The notes: a model not told the origin generated them from the sequence alone. A DNA stretch of 64,000 nucleotides from Pseudomonadota bacterium (GCA_023423655.1 JAFAFE010000005.1:186001-250000); one strand, 5' to 3'. Positions 42,988 through 51,968 are shown, counted from the stretch's first letter. A program made the numbers and translations.

Positions 42988-44499
42988 ATGAACCGCACTT
43001 CGTCTAAAAAACTGCTGCTTGCAGGTGCCCTTGCTGCCCTCGCCGGCATGGGGAGCAGCATGAGCCTGTCGACCGCCGCGATTGCCGCACCGCGCAGCAA
43101 TGCCAGCGCCGACCTCGCTTTATCGGTTGGCCGTGGCCGCCTCATCACCCTGCCGCGTCCGATGACCGATGTGTTCGTCGCCAATGACAAGGTAGCCGAC
43201 GTGCAGGTGCGGTCCGCAACACAGCTTTATGTGTTCGCCAAGACGCCGGGGGAAACCAGTGTCTATGCAACCGACGCCGCGGGCAAGGTTGTCTATTCCA
43301 GTGTGGTGCGCGTCGCCAATAATCTGGAAACTTTGGACCAGATGCTCGGACTTGCGATGCCCAATGCGGACATCACCATCAACTCGATGAACGGCTTTGT
43401 GTTGCTTACCGGCACCGTCGCTTCGCCTGAAGATGCGGCAGAAGCGGACCGGCTAGTGCAGGCAATGGTCGGCGACGGGACGAAAGTGATTTCGCGCCTC
43501 CAGACCGCAACCCCGCTTCAGGTCAATTTGCAGGTACGTATTGCCGAAGTCAGCAAGACAGTGCTGAAGGAGGTCGGCATGAACCTTCTGACCAAAGATA
43601 ATAATGGGGGTGGCTTTTTCGGAGAGGTGGTCTCCGGAAATGATAGTGCTTTCCGTACCAACGCCGACGGCATCATCCAATCCTATCGGAAAAAGGCAGA
43701 CGGGACGACCTTTGCATTTGGCAAAAATATTCTGGGCAACGCCGTCACGGCGACGCTTGACCTTGCCGAACGCGATGGTCTCGTCGCCACCTTGGCGCAA
43801 CCTAATCTGACCACTGTGTCAGGCGAAACCGCAGACTTTCTCGCGGGCGGTGAATATCCGATCCCGGTAGCCAGTCCGCAAAATGATTCGATTTCGATCG
43901 AATATCGCAAATTTGGTGTGAGCTTATCTTATACGCCAACTGTTTTATCCAACGGTCGCATTTCCATGCGTGTTCGCCCCGAAGTGTCAGAATTATCGAC
44001 CGAGGGCGCTATCAAGATCAACGGTTTTGAGGTGCCGGCACTGACAGTACGCCGCACAGAAACAACGGTCGAACTGGGCTCTGGCGAAAGCTTTATGATT
44101 GCGGGCCTGATGTCGAACAAGTCGATTGGCGCAATCAACAAGGCCCCTGGCCTTGGCGATGTTCCGATCCTCGGCAATCTGTTCAAATCGGACAGTTTCC
44201 GCCGCGGCGAAACCGAACTTGTCATCATGATCACACCCTATTTGGTGAAACCGGTATCGTCCGGCCAGATCAAGCTGCCGACCGATGCGTATAACAGTCC
44301 GAGTGATGTCCAGCGCATTTTCCTCAACCAAGGGTCGGATGGCATCACTAACGGCACCCGACCAATGCCTAGGGTCGAAAATAACACAAATGTGGGTGCC
44401 CCAGTTACACCCGGCATCACGCAAGCCCTGCCGCCGCAGCGCCGAAAAAAGGACAATGCCGCCGCTGTCGAAGCCAGTCCGGGTTTTTCTGGCAATTGA
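42988..44499 (+). CDS. cpaC: Tad secretin CpaC (RcpA)
   Basis: Outer-membrane secretin channel for the Flp pilus. A signal peptide ends near STAAIAAP. The pilus N0-like domain (GRGRLITLPRPMTDVFVANDKVADV) and BON domain (GFVLLTGTVASPEDAAEADRL) precede the secretin core, which includes VNLQVRIAEVSKTVLKEVG, GEYPIPV, and LGSGESFMIAGLMS, VPILGNLFKS and ELVIMITPYLVKP. The ATG at 42988 is chosen because it starts the signal peptide; the frame is open far upstream into cpaB. Product is 503 residues. Confidence 0.96.
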   Translation: MNRTSSKKLLLAGALAALAGMGSSMSLSTAAIAAPRSNASADLALSVGRGRLITLPRPMTDVFVANDKVADVQVRSATQLYVFAKTPGETSVYATDAAGKVVYSSVVRVANNLETLDQMLGLAMPNADITINSMNGFVLLTGTVASPEDAAEADRLVQAMVGDGTKVISRLQTATPLQVNLQVRIAEVSKTVLKEVGMNLLTKDNNGGGFFGEVVSGNDSAFRTNADGIIQSYRKKADGTTFAFGKNILGNAVTATLDLAERDGLVATLAQPNLTTVSGETADFLAGGEYPIPVASPQNDSISIEYRKFGVSLSYTPTVLSNGRISMRVRPEVSELSTEGAIKINGFEVPALTVRRTETTVELGSGESFMIAGLMSNKSIGAINKAPGLGDVPILGNLFKSDSFRRGETELVIMITPYLVKPVSSGQIKLPTDAYNSPSDVQRIFLNQGSDGITNGTRPMPRVENNTNVGAPVTPGITQALPPQRRKKDNAAAVEASPGFSGN

Positions 44500-44515
44500 T
44501 CGCATAAGGACAAGG

Positions 44516-45184
44516 ATGTTTCTCATGAAAAATATGTTTGGCAAATCTGCCCTCATGTCGCTGGCGATCTCCGCTTCCCTTTTGTCAGGCTGTGCTGGCA
44601 CCGCAACCCATACCAACCGCAGCCTTGATTCAGTACATCAGCCGGTGGTTAGCCAGACCCATTATGTGATGGACCTTTCAACCTCCGGCGGCGCGCTTCC
44701 CGTGTCGGAACAGCGACGTCTGTCCGATTGGCTGGAGGCGATGGGAATCGGCTATGGCGACCGTGTCGCAATTGATGACCCCGCCCCTTATGGCAATAAG
44801 GATGCGCATGAAGCCATCGCCCAGCTAGTGGCAGGTCATGGCATGATGATGGCCCGCGCGGCACCCATCACCTCCGGGACCGTAGCGCCGGGAACCCTGC
44901 GCGTCGTCATCAGCCGCTCGCAAGCATCTGTCCCGGGTTGTCCGGATTGGTCCTCCAAATCGGTTACCGATTTCAACAGCGCGACCAGCTCCAACTATGG
45001 CTGTGCGGTCAACAGCAATCTCGCCGCCATGGTCGCCGACCCGCAGGATCTGGTCAGAGGCGCTAATGGCGCGCTGTCTGACCCCGTCGCTGCGGCCAAG
45101 GCAATCAAAGCCTATCGCGAGGCCGAACCCACGGGCAAAAACGGCCTAAAGGTCAATAACACCCAAGAGGGAGGCAAAAACTGA
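44516..45184 (+). CDS. cpaD: Pilus assembly lipoprotein CpaD
   Basis: Outer-membrane-associated lipoprotein of the Tad system that supports the secretin. The signal peptide ends in the lipobox LLSGCAG. The mature protein includes HYVMDLSTSGGALPVSEQRRLSDWL, VVISRSQASVPGCPDWS and SNYGCAVNSNLAAMVADPQDLVRG, which are typical of CpaD. Two starts are possible, 44516 and 44525, each with an AAGGA at acceptable distance. The stop overlaps the cpaE start (TGATG). Confidence 0.92.
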   Translation: MFLMKNMFGKSALMSLAISASLLSGCAGTATHTNRSLDSVHQPVVSQTHYVMDLSTSGGALPVSEQRRLSDWLEAMGIGYGDRVAIDDPAPYGNKDAHEAIAQLVAGHGMMMARAAPITSGTVAPGTLRVVISRSQASVPGCPDWSSKSVTDFNSATSSNYGCAVNSNLAAMVADPQDLVRGANGALSDPVAAAKAIKAYREAEPTGKNGLKVNNTQEGGKN

Positions 45185-46473
45185 TGAACGCTCCGTTTAA
45201 AGCCCCCGGCCTGCGCGACCAGTTTTCGGCTTATGTATGCGATGAAGATACGCTGGACATCATTCGCCCCATCGCCGCCGAAATGGGTTGGCAGGTAGAA
45301 AAATGCTATAAAGGCGGGCTGCGCAATGCGGTCCAGTCGTTGTCTATTTCGGCTAGTCCCAACATATTATTTGTGGACCTTTCGGAATCGGGTGATCCGT
45401 TGAACGACATTAACGCGCTCGCCGAAGTGTGCGAGCCGGGCACCGTGGTTATCGCAACAGGGCAGGTCAATGACGTCCGCCTTTATCGCGATCTGTTGGG
45501 AAGCGGCATCCAGGATTATCTGCTGAAGCCTTTCTCGCCCGACCAGTTGCGCGATTCTTTGGCGCAGGCCCAAGCCGTGTTCAACGCACCGCGTCAGGTC
45601 GAAATGGGGGCAGACCGTCCACATATCCTTTCCGCCGTCATCGGCGTGCGCGGCGGCGCTGGGGCATCATCGGTTGCAACTTCTGTTGCATGGTTGATGA
45701 GCACGCAACTTGCGCGCCACACTGCGCTTCTCGACCTCGACATCCATTTCGGGACCGGCGCGCTCAGCATGGATCTGGAACCGGGGCGTGGACTTACCGA
45801 CGCTATCGACAATCCCAGCCGCATTGACGGGCTGTTCATCGAACGCGCTATGGTGCGGGCATCCGACCGTTTATCGATCCTGTCGGCCGAAGCGCCGATC
45901 CACCAACCCGTCCTCACCGATGGCAGCGCCTTTTTCCAGTTACAGGAAGAATTGAAGGGCGGGTTCGAAACCACCATCGTCGATATTCCGCGCAATATGC
46001 TGATCCAATATCCGCATCTGATGACCGATATGCAATCGGTTGTGGTGGTAACGGAACTGACGCTCGCGGGCGCGCGCGATACGATCCGCATCCTCGCTTG
46101 GCTGCGCACTAATGCGCCGCAAACGCAGATCATCGTGGTCGCCAACCGCGTTCCCGCCGGCCCCACTGAAATCAGCCGCAAGGAGTTTGAAGAATCGATC
46201 GAACGCCCGATTGACGTGCTGGTGAACGAAGACAGCAAAGTCTTCATCCAAGCCGCCAAGCTGGGCAAGACCGTGGGCGAAGTCGCGAAATCGACCAAGA
46301 CCGGCCAAGCCCTCCTCGCCATCGCCAATAAGGTGATCGCAAGCGACAATGCCGATGAACAAAGCGACGATGCGGGTGCCAATAGCAAAGGCAGCGCCAA
46401 AGCCAAGCCTGTATCGCTTGCGGGCAAAATGGGTGGCTTCAAATCGCTCTTGTCCAAAAAAGACAAGAAATAA
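45184..46473 (+). CDS. cpaE: Pilus localisation ATPase CpaE (TadZ)
   Basis: ParA/MinD-like protein that positions the Tad machine at the pole. The N-terminal third is a receiver-like domain without an obvious phosphorylatable site in the usual motif (SPNILFVDLSESGDPL). The ATPase domain begins with a deviant Walker A, GVRGGAGASSVATSVAW, where the usual signature lysine is replaced, as is common in TadZ. DLDIHFGTGALSMDLEPGRGL and FETTIVDIPRN follow. The C-terminal 50 residues are charged and variable. A cpaF gene normally follows but is absent here. Confidence 0.92.
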   Translation: MNAPFKAPGLRDQFSAYVCDEDTLDIIRPIAAEMGWQVEKCYKGGLRNAVQSLSISASPNILFVDLSESGDPLNDINALAEVCEPGTVVIATGQVNDVRLYRDLLGSGIQDYLLKPFSPDQLRDSLAQAQAVFNAPRQVEMGADRPHILSAVIGVRGGAGASSVATSVAWLMSTQLARHTALLDLDIHFGTGALSMDLEPGRGLTDAIDNPSRIDGLFIERAMVRASDRLSILSAEAPIHQPVLTDGSAFFQLQEELKGGFETTIVDIPRNMLIQYPHLMTDMQSVVVVTELTLAGARDTIRILAWLRTNAPQTQIIVVANRVPAGPTEISRKEFEESIERPIDVLVNEDSKVFIQAAKLGKTVGEVAKSTKTGQALLAIANKVIASDNADEQSDDAGANSKGSAKAKPVSLAGKMGGFKSLLSKKDKK

Positions 46474-46482
46474 GGACGTGGG

Positions 46483-46514
46483 CAAGCTGTTCCGCTTTCG
46501 GGGGCGGCAGCTTG
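46483..46514. other. Hairpin between cpaE and tadB
   Basis: CAAGCTG and CAGCTTG pair, extended by CCGC with GCGG after a 2-nt bulge, around an 8-nt loop. It occupies most of the 56-nt spacer where cpaF would normally sit. No T-tract follows on the plus strand, so it is more likely an mRNA stability or processing element than a terminator. Confidence 0.55.
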
Positions 46515-46529
46515 TAACAGGGGAATGTG

Positions 46530-47498
46530 ATGCAGTTTGAATGGATGATTTTGGGCGGGGGTGCATTATTGCTGTTGCTCGTCATCATCGCCGCGCTCGC
46601 CGGACCGTCTGAGGCGAAAGCGCAAGGGCGACGCTTGTCGTCCATCCGCGAACGGCACACCACCTCACGCGAAGCGGCGATGGAAGCGCAAATGCGCAAA
46701 ACCATCGCAGCGCGCACGTCGGAAAATAACTCTCTGGCAAAATTATTGCCTAACCGTGAATTGCTCGCTTTGCGCCTGCAACGCACGGGAAAAGGCTGGT
46801 CGCTCAACAATTATGTCTGGCTCAATCTGGGCGTCGCCACGGCACTCGCCTTCCTCTTGAAGCTGCTTGGCGCGCCCTTCCTGCTCTGCCTGTTCGCCGG
46901 ACTCGTCATTGGTCTGGGCGTCCCACACATGATCGTAGGGATACTCATCAAGCGGCGCATCAACGAATTTGTCAAAAATTTCCCCGACGCCATCGACCTG
47001 CTTGTGCGCGGGCTTCGCTCGGGTCTTCCGATTTCGGAAACCTTACAGGTCGTCGCGGTCGAAATACCCGGCCCCGTCGGCGAAGAGTTCAAATCCATCG
47101 TCGAGCGCATCCGCATCGGGCGCAGCATGGACGGAGCGCTGCAAGACGCCGCCGAACAAATTTCAACCGCGGAATTCCAGTTTTTCTGCATCACCACGGC
47201 AATCCAGCGCGAAACCGGTGGCAATCTTGCCGAAACGTTATCGAACCTGTCCGACGTGCTGCGCAAACGCGCACAGATGAAGTTGAAAGTCAAAGCCCTA
47301 TCGTCCGAGGCCAAGGCATCGGCCTATATTCTGGGTTGTTTGCCGTTCGTCATCTTCGGCATGATTTTTATGGTCAATCCGGACTATATTTCCGGATTTT
47401 TCACCAATCCCGTCCTCATCGCTACCGGTCTTGGTGCGATGGTATGGATGAGCATCGGCGTTGCCATCATGGCCAAAATGATCAACTTCGAAATCTGA
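46530..47498 (+). CDS. tadB: Tad inner-membrane platform protein TadB
   Basis: Polytopic platform protein on which the Flp pilus is assembled. The N-terminal membrane segment (FEWMILGGGALLLLLVIIAALAG) and the T2SSF domain (PDAIDLLVRGLRSGLPISETLQVVA, FFCITTAIQRETGGNLAETL) are clear, with further membrane segments near the end. The ATG at 46530 has AGGGGA 5 nt upstream; a GTG one codon earlier is also in frame. Length 322. Confidence 0.94.
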   Translation: MQFEWMILGGGALLLLLVIIAALAGPSEAKAQGRRLSSIRERHTTSREAAMEAQMRKTIAARTSENNSLAKLLPNRELLALRLQRTGKGWSLNNYVWLNLGVATALAFLLKLLGAPFLLCLFAGLVIGLGVPHMIVGILIKRRINEFVKNFPDAIDLLVRGLRSGLPISETLQVVAVEIPGPVGEEFKSIVERIRIGRSMDGALQDAAEQISTAEFQFFCITTAIQRETGGNLAETLSNLSDVLRKRAQMKLKVKALSSEAKASAYILGCLPFVIFGMIFMVNPDYISGFFTNPVLIATGLGAMVWMSIGVAIMAKMINFEI

Positions 47499-47517
47499 GC
47501 CGGAAGAGGGACATAAT

Positions 47518-48534
47518 ATGACACCACCAGCTTCTACCGGCCCCACGCTACTCGGCGTTGATGTTCTTTGGGTTGCGACCATTTTGTCGGCACTCGGCAC
47601 TTTCGCTGTGCTCGTTGCAATCTATGCAGCAACCACCGCGCGTAATCCTATGGCCAAGCGTGTGAAGGCGCTTAATGAGCGCCGTGAACAGCTTAAGGTC
47701 GGCATTACGACATCAACCGCCAAACGGCGCGCCAAACTGGTCAACAAGAATGAAACGACCGACAAGATGCGGTCCTTCCTGTCGTCGCTTAAAGTGTTGC
47801 AGGACGAACAGCTCCAGACCATCCAGCAAAAGCTGGCCCAAGCGGGTATCCGGTCCAAGGATTTGGCCATCCGTGTAGTGTTTGGGCGGCTTATCCTGCC
47901 GATCGTGGTCGGACTGGTGGCTGCATATATTGTCTATCTGTCCAATATGGGCGTGGACTGGTCGCCATTCAAAAAATTCATGATTTTCGCAGGCGCGCTG
48001 ATCATTGCCTATAAAGCGCCCGACCTGATCATCGACAATAAGCGAACCAAGCGCACCGACGCGATCCGCAAGGGGCTTCCCGATGCGCTCGATTTGCTTG
48101 TCATCTGCGCCGAGGCCGGTTTGACAGTCGATGCTGCATTCCACCGCGTGTCCAAGGAATTGGGGAAGGCCTATCCCGAACTGGGCGAAGAATTTGCGCT
48201 CACCGCAATCGAACTCGGCTTCCTGACCGAACGGCGGCAGGCGTTTGAAAATCTATGCTATCGCGTCAATCTGGAATCCGTCAAAGGCGTGACCACGACG
48301 ATGATACAGACCGAAAAATACGGCACCCCGCTCGCATCGGCCTTGCGCGTCCTGTCGGCGGAATTCCGCAATGAACGTATGATGCGCGCGGAAGAAAAAG
48401 CCGCGCGTCTGCCCGCTATTATGACGGTGCCGCTTATCCTGTTCATTTTGCCGACCTTGTTCGTCGTGATCCTTGGCCCTGCGGCCTGTTCGATCAAGGA
48501 CGCCATGGCGGGCGGCACGTTGGGTGGAGCCTAA
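47518..48534 (+). CDS. tadC: Tad inner-membrane platform protein TadC
   Basis: Second T2SSF-domain platform protein, partner of TadB. The core reads RKGLPDALDLLVICAEAGLTVDAAFHRVSKEL followed by FLTERRQAFENLCYRV and TEKYGTPLASALRVLSAEFRNERM, and the protein ends with a membrane segment (MTVPLILFILPTLFVVIL). Length 338. It lies 19 nt after tadB and is followed by a strong terminator, so the operon ends here with no tadD, tadE, tadF, tadG or flp pilin gene. Confidence 0.94.
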   Translation: MTPPASTGPTLLGVDVLWVATILSALGTFAVLVAIYAATTARNPMAKRVKALNERREQLKVGITTSTAKRRAKLVNKNETTDKMRSFLSSLKVLQDEQLQTIQQKLAQAGIRSKDLAIRVVFGRLILPIVVGLVAAYIVYLSNMGVDWSPFKKFMIFAGALIIAYKAPDLIIDNKRTKRTDAIRKGLPDALDLLVICAEAGLTVDAAFHRVSKELGKAYPELGEEFALTAIELGFLTERRQAFENLCYRVNLESVKGVTTTMIQTEKYGTPLASALRVLSAEFRNERMMRAEEKAARLPAIMTVPLILFILPTLFVVILGPAACSIKDAMAGGTLGGA

Positions 48535-48578
48535 CACCGACAGCGCCCGATAAAAAGGCTAAATAAATAAGGTTAAAT

Positions 48579-48610
48579 AAAAAAGGGGAGCGTCACGGCT
48601 CCCCTTTTTT
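48579..48610. terminator. Bidirectional terminator between tadC and the fumarylacetoacetase gene
   Basis: AAAAAAGGGGAGC and GCTCCCCTTTTTT form a perfect 13-bp stem with a 6-nt loop. The A and T tracts on both sides let it serve the convergent tadC and fumarylacetoacetase-like genes alike. Distances to the two stops are about 45 and 18 nt. Confidence 0.92.
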
Positions 48611-48628
48611 ATTTGATACGCTTTGTCG

Positions 48629-49630
48629 TTAAGCGATGGTCTGTTCGATCACACCAAAGATCGGATGATGCTTGTCATCTTCCATCCAGATGCGCACCGC
48701 ATCGCCTTTTTTGAGGAAGGGCGTGGTCGGCGCACCCGATTGGATGGTTTCGACCATCCGCACCTCGGCGATGCAGCTATAGCCCAGCCCGCCTTCGGAC
48801 ACCGGTTTGCCGGGGCCGCCTTCGGCATCGCGGTTGGACACCGTGCCGGAGCCAATAATCGTGCCTGGACCAAGGCGGCGGGTTTTGGCAGCGTGGGCGA
48901 CCAAAGTGCCGAAATCGAAGGTCATATCCGCGCCTGCATCCGCGCGGCCAAAAGGCTGGCCGTTCAAATCCACGAACAAGGCACCCGCAAGTTTACCATC
49001 CGCCCAGCGGTCGCTCAATTCATCGGGCGTCACAAACACCGGCGAGAAGGAACTGGAGGGCTTTGACTGGAAAAAGCCGAACCCTTTGGCGAGTTCACCG
49101 GGGATCAGGTTGCGCAGGCTCACATCATTGGTGAGGCCGACAAGGCGCACCGCGGCCAAGGCCTCCTCGCGGTTTGCGCCCTGCGGCACATCGCCGGTCA
49201 CAACCACCACTTCGGCTTCCAGGTCACAGCCCCATGCCTCGTCCGCCAACGGAATATCGTCGCGCGGCCCCAAAAACGCATCCGAACCACCCTGATACAT
49301 CAACGGATCATGCCAGAAACTATCCGGCATTTCCGCGCCGCGCGCTTGGCGCACCAGCGCGACATGGTTTACATAAGCCGACCCGTCCGCCCATTGATAA
49401 GCACGCGGTAAAGGCGCCGCCGCATCATGTTCATGGAAGCGTTCGCGCGGGATCGCTTCATGTTCAAGGTCGGTCGCGAGCGCCTCCAGATCAGGCGCGT
49501 AACGATCCCAATCGTCGAGCGCCGCCTGCAAGGTCGGCACGATGTGGCTCGCATCCGCATACCAGGCAATATCTTTCGACACGACGACAAGTTTGCCGTC
49601 GCGCCCGGATTTGAGCGAAGCGAGTTTCAT
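48629..49630 (-). CDS. Fumarylacetoacetate hydrolase family protein
   Basis: Likely last enzyme of tyrosine breakdown, splitting fumarylacetoacetate to fumarate and acetoacetate. The FAH fold is clear: metal ligands in DLEAEVVVVTGDV, the region LTNDVSLRNLIPGELAKGFGFFQSKPSSSF and RRLGPGTIIGSGTVSN. At 333 residues it is shorter than the eukaryotic-type FAH (about 420) and matches the shorter bacterial group. Pathway placement rests on hpd and maiA in the same locus. It starts 61 nt after the VOC gene. Confidence 0.85.
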   Translation of the reverse strand: MKLASLKSGRDGKLVVVSKDIAWYADASHIVPTLQAALDDWDRYAPDLEALATDLEHEAIPRERFHEHDAAAPLPRAYQWADGSAYVNHVALVRQARGAEMPDSFWHDPLMYQGGSDAFLGPRDDIPLADEAWGCDLEAEVVVVTGDVPQGANREEALAAVRLVGLTNDVSLRNLIPGELAKGFGFFQSKPSSSFSPVFVTPDELSDRWADGKLAGALFVDLNGQPFGRADAGADMTFDFGTLVAHAAKTRRLGPGTIIGSGTVSNRDAEGGPGKPVSEGGLGYSCIAEVRMVETIQSGAPTTPFLKKGDAVRIWMEDDKHHPIFGVIEQTIA

Positions 49631-49691
49631 GGGGCTATCCTCTTTATAATTTTATGACCGGACGATAAACGCCCGCAACCTTGTTGCGCAA

Positions 49692-50288
49692 TTATTCGGG
49701 AACGACAATCTCTTCTTTGTGCAGCCATTCGGCATAGCGCGGCGCGGTCTTGGTCTTGCTCCATTCTTCGAGCATCAAAGGCGCGACCGTGCGCAGTTCC
49801 TGATATTGCTCCGCCGTCCCGATATTGGCGGCGAGTTCCAGCCGGTGGCCGTTGGGATCGAAGAAATAGATCGACTTGAAAATGCCGTGATAGGTGGGGC
49901 CCAGCACATCAATCCCCTGCCCTTCGATATGCGCCTTGGCAGTCAATAAAGTGTCAACCGAGTCGACCTCGAACGCAAGATGCTGCACCCATGCAGGTGT
50001 ATTTTCATCGCGCCCCATATCGGGTTGCTTGGGCAATTCGAAAAAGGCCAGCACATTGCCGCCGCCGCAATCCAGAAACACGTGCATGTAAGGGTCATAA
50101 GCCCCGGTGGACGGCACATGGTCTTCGGAAAATGCGGTCACATAATCCATGCCCAACACCCGCTGATACCACTCCACCGTCTCCTTCGCATCCTTGCAGC
50201 GATAGGCGACATGATGGATGCGGCTTAGGCTGAACGGAAGCACGGGCGCTTCTTCCGCCGGAGCCATAGTAGTGGGCGTGACCGACAT
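49692..50288 (-). CDS. VOC-superfamily protein (glyoxalase/dioxygenase fold)
   Basis: A 198-residue protein with one paired beta-alpha-beta-beta-beta unit. Metal-ligand candidates are His25/His26 in RIHHVAYRCKD, His in WVQHLAFEVDS and Glu in NGHRLELAANIG; DPYMHVFLDCGGGN is also conserved-looking. The start overlaps the hpd stop (TAATG), so it is coupled to hpd and likely acts in tyrosine catabolism. Exact reaction unknown: it is too short for a two-domain extradiol dioxygenase and too divergent for glyoxalase I. Confidence 0.8.
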   Translation of the reverse strand: MSVTPTTMAPAEEAPVLPFSLSRIHHVAYRCKDAKETVEWYQRVLGMDYVTAFSEDHVPSTGAYDPYMHVFLDCGGGNVLAFFELPKQPDMGRDENTPAWVQHLAFEVDSVDTLLTAKAHIEGQGIDVLGPTYHGIFKSIYFFDPNGHRLELAANIGTAEQYQELRTVAPLMLEEWSKTKTAPRYAEWLHKEEIVVPE

Positions 50289-51388
50289 TATGCGTCTTCC
50301 TTCATATCGAGCGCGCCGCGTTTCAACTGGTCGGCTTCGATGGATTTGAACAAGGCGGTGAAATTGCCCTCGCCAAAGCCTTCATCCTTTTTGCGCTGGA
50401 TGAATTCGAAGAATACCGGGCCGATTTCGGGTTGGGCGAAAATCTGAAGAAGGAGGCGCGGGTCGCCTTGCTCGGTCGAACCGTCGAGCAAAATACCGCG
50501 CTTTTGCAGTTCTTCAGTCGGCTCGCCATGCCCCGGCAAGCGGTCTTCGAGCATTTCATAATAGGTGGCGGGCGGCGGGTCCATCAGCGGCACCCCGCCA
50601 TCACGCAGCTTGTCCAGACTGGGGATGAGATCGTCGCAGATGAGCGCGATATGCTGGATGCCCTCGCCGTTAAACGCGCGCAGATATTCTTCAATCTGGC
50701 CGCCGCCCGCCTTGCCTTCCTCGTTCAACGGAATGCGGATTTTGCCATCGGGCGCGGTCATCGCCTTGGAGGTGAGGCCGGTATATTCGCCCTTAATGTC
50801 GAAATAGCGGATCTCGCGGAAGCCGAAGATGCGTTCATAGAAAGACGCCCAATAGGCCATGCGGCCGCCATAAACATTATGCGTCAGATGGTCGATAATC
50901 TTGAACCCGTTGCCGACGGGATGACGGTCCACGCCGGGGAGATATTCAAAGTCGATATCATAGATGGAGAGCGCATCGGGATTGGCTTCGTCCGCATACC
51001 GGTCGATCAGATAGATAAGCGCGCCGCCAATGCCTTTGATGGCCGGGATACGCAGTTCCATCGCGCCGGTTTTGGTTTCGACCGGTTCCGCACCGCGTTC
51101 GATCGCAAGGTCATAGGCCTTGGCTGCATCCTTGACGCGGAAACCCATGCCGCACGCCGAAGGACCATGTTCTGCGCCGAAAAAGGCGGCCGGGCTGCGC
51201 GGTTCATAGTTGATGATGAGGTTGATGCCGCCCTGACGCCATAGGTCGACATCCTTGGAGCGGTGATGTGCGATGCGGGTGAAGCCCATACGCTCGAAAA
51301 CCGGTTCAAGCTGGCCTTTTTCCGGCGCGCAAAATTCAATAAATTCAAATCCGTCGAGACCAAGCGGGTTTTCAAAAAGGTCGGCCAT
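50288..51388 (-). CDS. hpd: 4-hydroxyphenylpyruvate dioxygenase
   Basis: Fe(II) enzyme that converts 4-hydroxyphenylpyruvate to homogentisate. Iron ligands are the His in IIDHLTHNV, the His in GIQHIALICDD and the Glu near the C-terminus in GPVFFEFIQRK. LGLDGFEFIEF at the start and FGFREIRYFDIKGEYTGLTSKAM are typical. The ATG at 51388 has GAGG 5 nt upstream; an adjacent GTG at 51391 is too close. Length 366. It heads the hpd-VOC-fumarylacetoacetase operon and lies behind a palindrome that could bind the MarR protein encoded next door. Confidence 0.96.
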   Translation of the reverse strand: MADLFENPLGLDGFEFIEFCAPEKGQLEPVFERMGFTRIAHHRSKDVDLWRQGGINLIINYEPRSPAAFFGAEHGPSACGMGFRVKDAAKAYDLAIERGAEPVETKTGAMELRIPAIKGIGGALIYLIDRYADEANPDALSIYDIDFEYLPGVDRHPVGNGFKIIDHLTHNVYGGRMAYWASFYERIFGFREIRYFDIKGEYTGLTSKAMTAPDGKIRIPLNEEGKAGGGQIEEYLRAFNGEGIQHIALICDDLIPSLDKLRDGGVPLMDPPPATYYEMLEDRLPGHGEPTEELQKRGILLDGSTEQGDPRLLLQIFAQPEIGPVFFEFIQRKKDEGFGEGNFTALFKSIEADQLKRGALDMKEDA

Positions 51389-51410
51389 CACGTCCTCATC
51401 TGCTTAATTA

Positions 51411-51424
51411 GTTTCACTTGAAAC
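51411..51424. promoter_or_regulatory. Palindromic operator candidate upstream of hpd
   Basis: GTTTCA-CT-TGAAAC is a perfect 6-2-6 palindrome, extended to TTxGTTTCA...TGAAACxAA, 23 bp before the hpd start. MarR-family regulators bind palindromes of this size near the promoters they control, and a marR gene ends 88 bp away. The pairing of protein and site is inference. Confidence 0.6.
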
Positions 51425-51512
51425 CAACTTACCACCGCAGAAGATTCGGCGCAAGAGTTAGGGCAGGCACATGTTCAATAGGCTTTTCCCGCTAGGCGGT
51501 AACAAAGACCGC

Positions 51513-51968
51513 CTACAGCCGCTCCGCCGCATATTCTGCCGACCCCTGAACCTTGTCGAGCAAAGTCAGCAAGGTCGCGCGTTCCTCTTCGTTCAACACC
51601 GCTAGGATTTTGGCCTCCATCGCAAGCGCAGCAGGCGAGATTTCATTATATAAATCCCACCCCGCCGCGCTCAATTCCAGATGGTGCGAGCGGCCATCCT
51701 TTTCGCTAGGGGTGCGGGACAGGAGGCGGCGGTCGACCAACGCCTTGGTCGCGCGGTTGACCGTGACCTTGTCCATATGGGTGAGGTGGACGAGATCGCG
51801 CTGCGTCTGGGCTTCGCCCTCCCCCATCACCGCAATCACACGCCATTCCGGGATTTTAAGACCAAAGCGGCTTTGATATTCCCGCGCAATAAGGTCGCTC
51901 ACCACATTGGAAGTGACCGACAGGCGATAGGGCGTGAAGCTTGAAAGATTGAGTTCCGCCTTGGCCAT
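51513..51968 (-). CDS. MarR-family transcriptional regulator
   Basis: A 151-residue winged-helix regulator. The recognition region reads LVHLTHMDKVTVNRATKALVDRRLLSRTPSEKDGRSHHLELS, with the wing DxRSHHLEL, as in MarR. The ATG at 51968 has GGAT about 9 nt upstream and begins MAKAELNLSSFTPYRL; a longer in-frame start is possible but would overlap the TonB receptor gene. Sitting directly before hpd with a palindrome in between, it is the likely local regulator of the tyrosine-degradation operon, probably sensing an aromatic intermediate. Confidence 0.88.
   Translation of the reverse strand: MAKAELNLSSFTPYRLSVTSNVVSDLIAREYQSRFGLKIPEWRVIAVMGEGEAQTQRDLVHLTHMDKVTVNRATKALVDRRLLSRTPSEKDGRSHHLELSAAGWDLYNEISPAALAMEAKILAVLNEEERATLLTLLDKVQGSAEYAAERL

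Noticed and set aside
46474..46529. A truncated or frameshifted cpaF between cpaE and tadB
   Set aside because: The spacer is only 56 bp and holds a hairpin; no ATPase motif can be found in any frame there.
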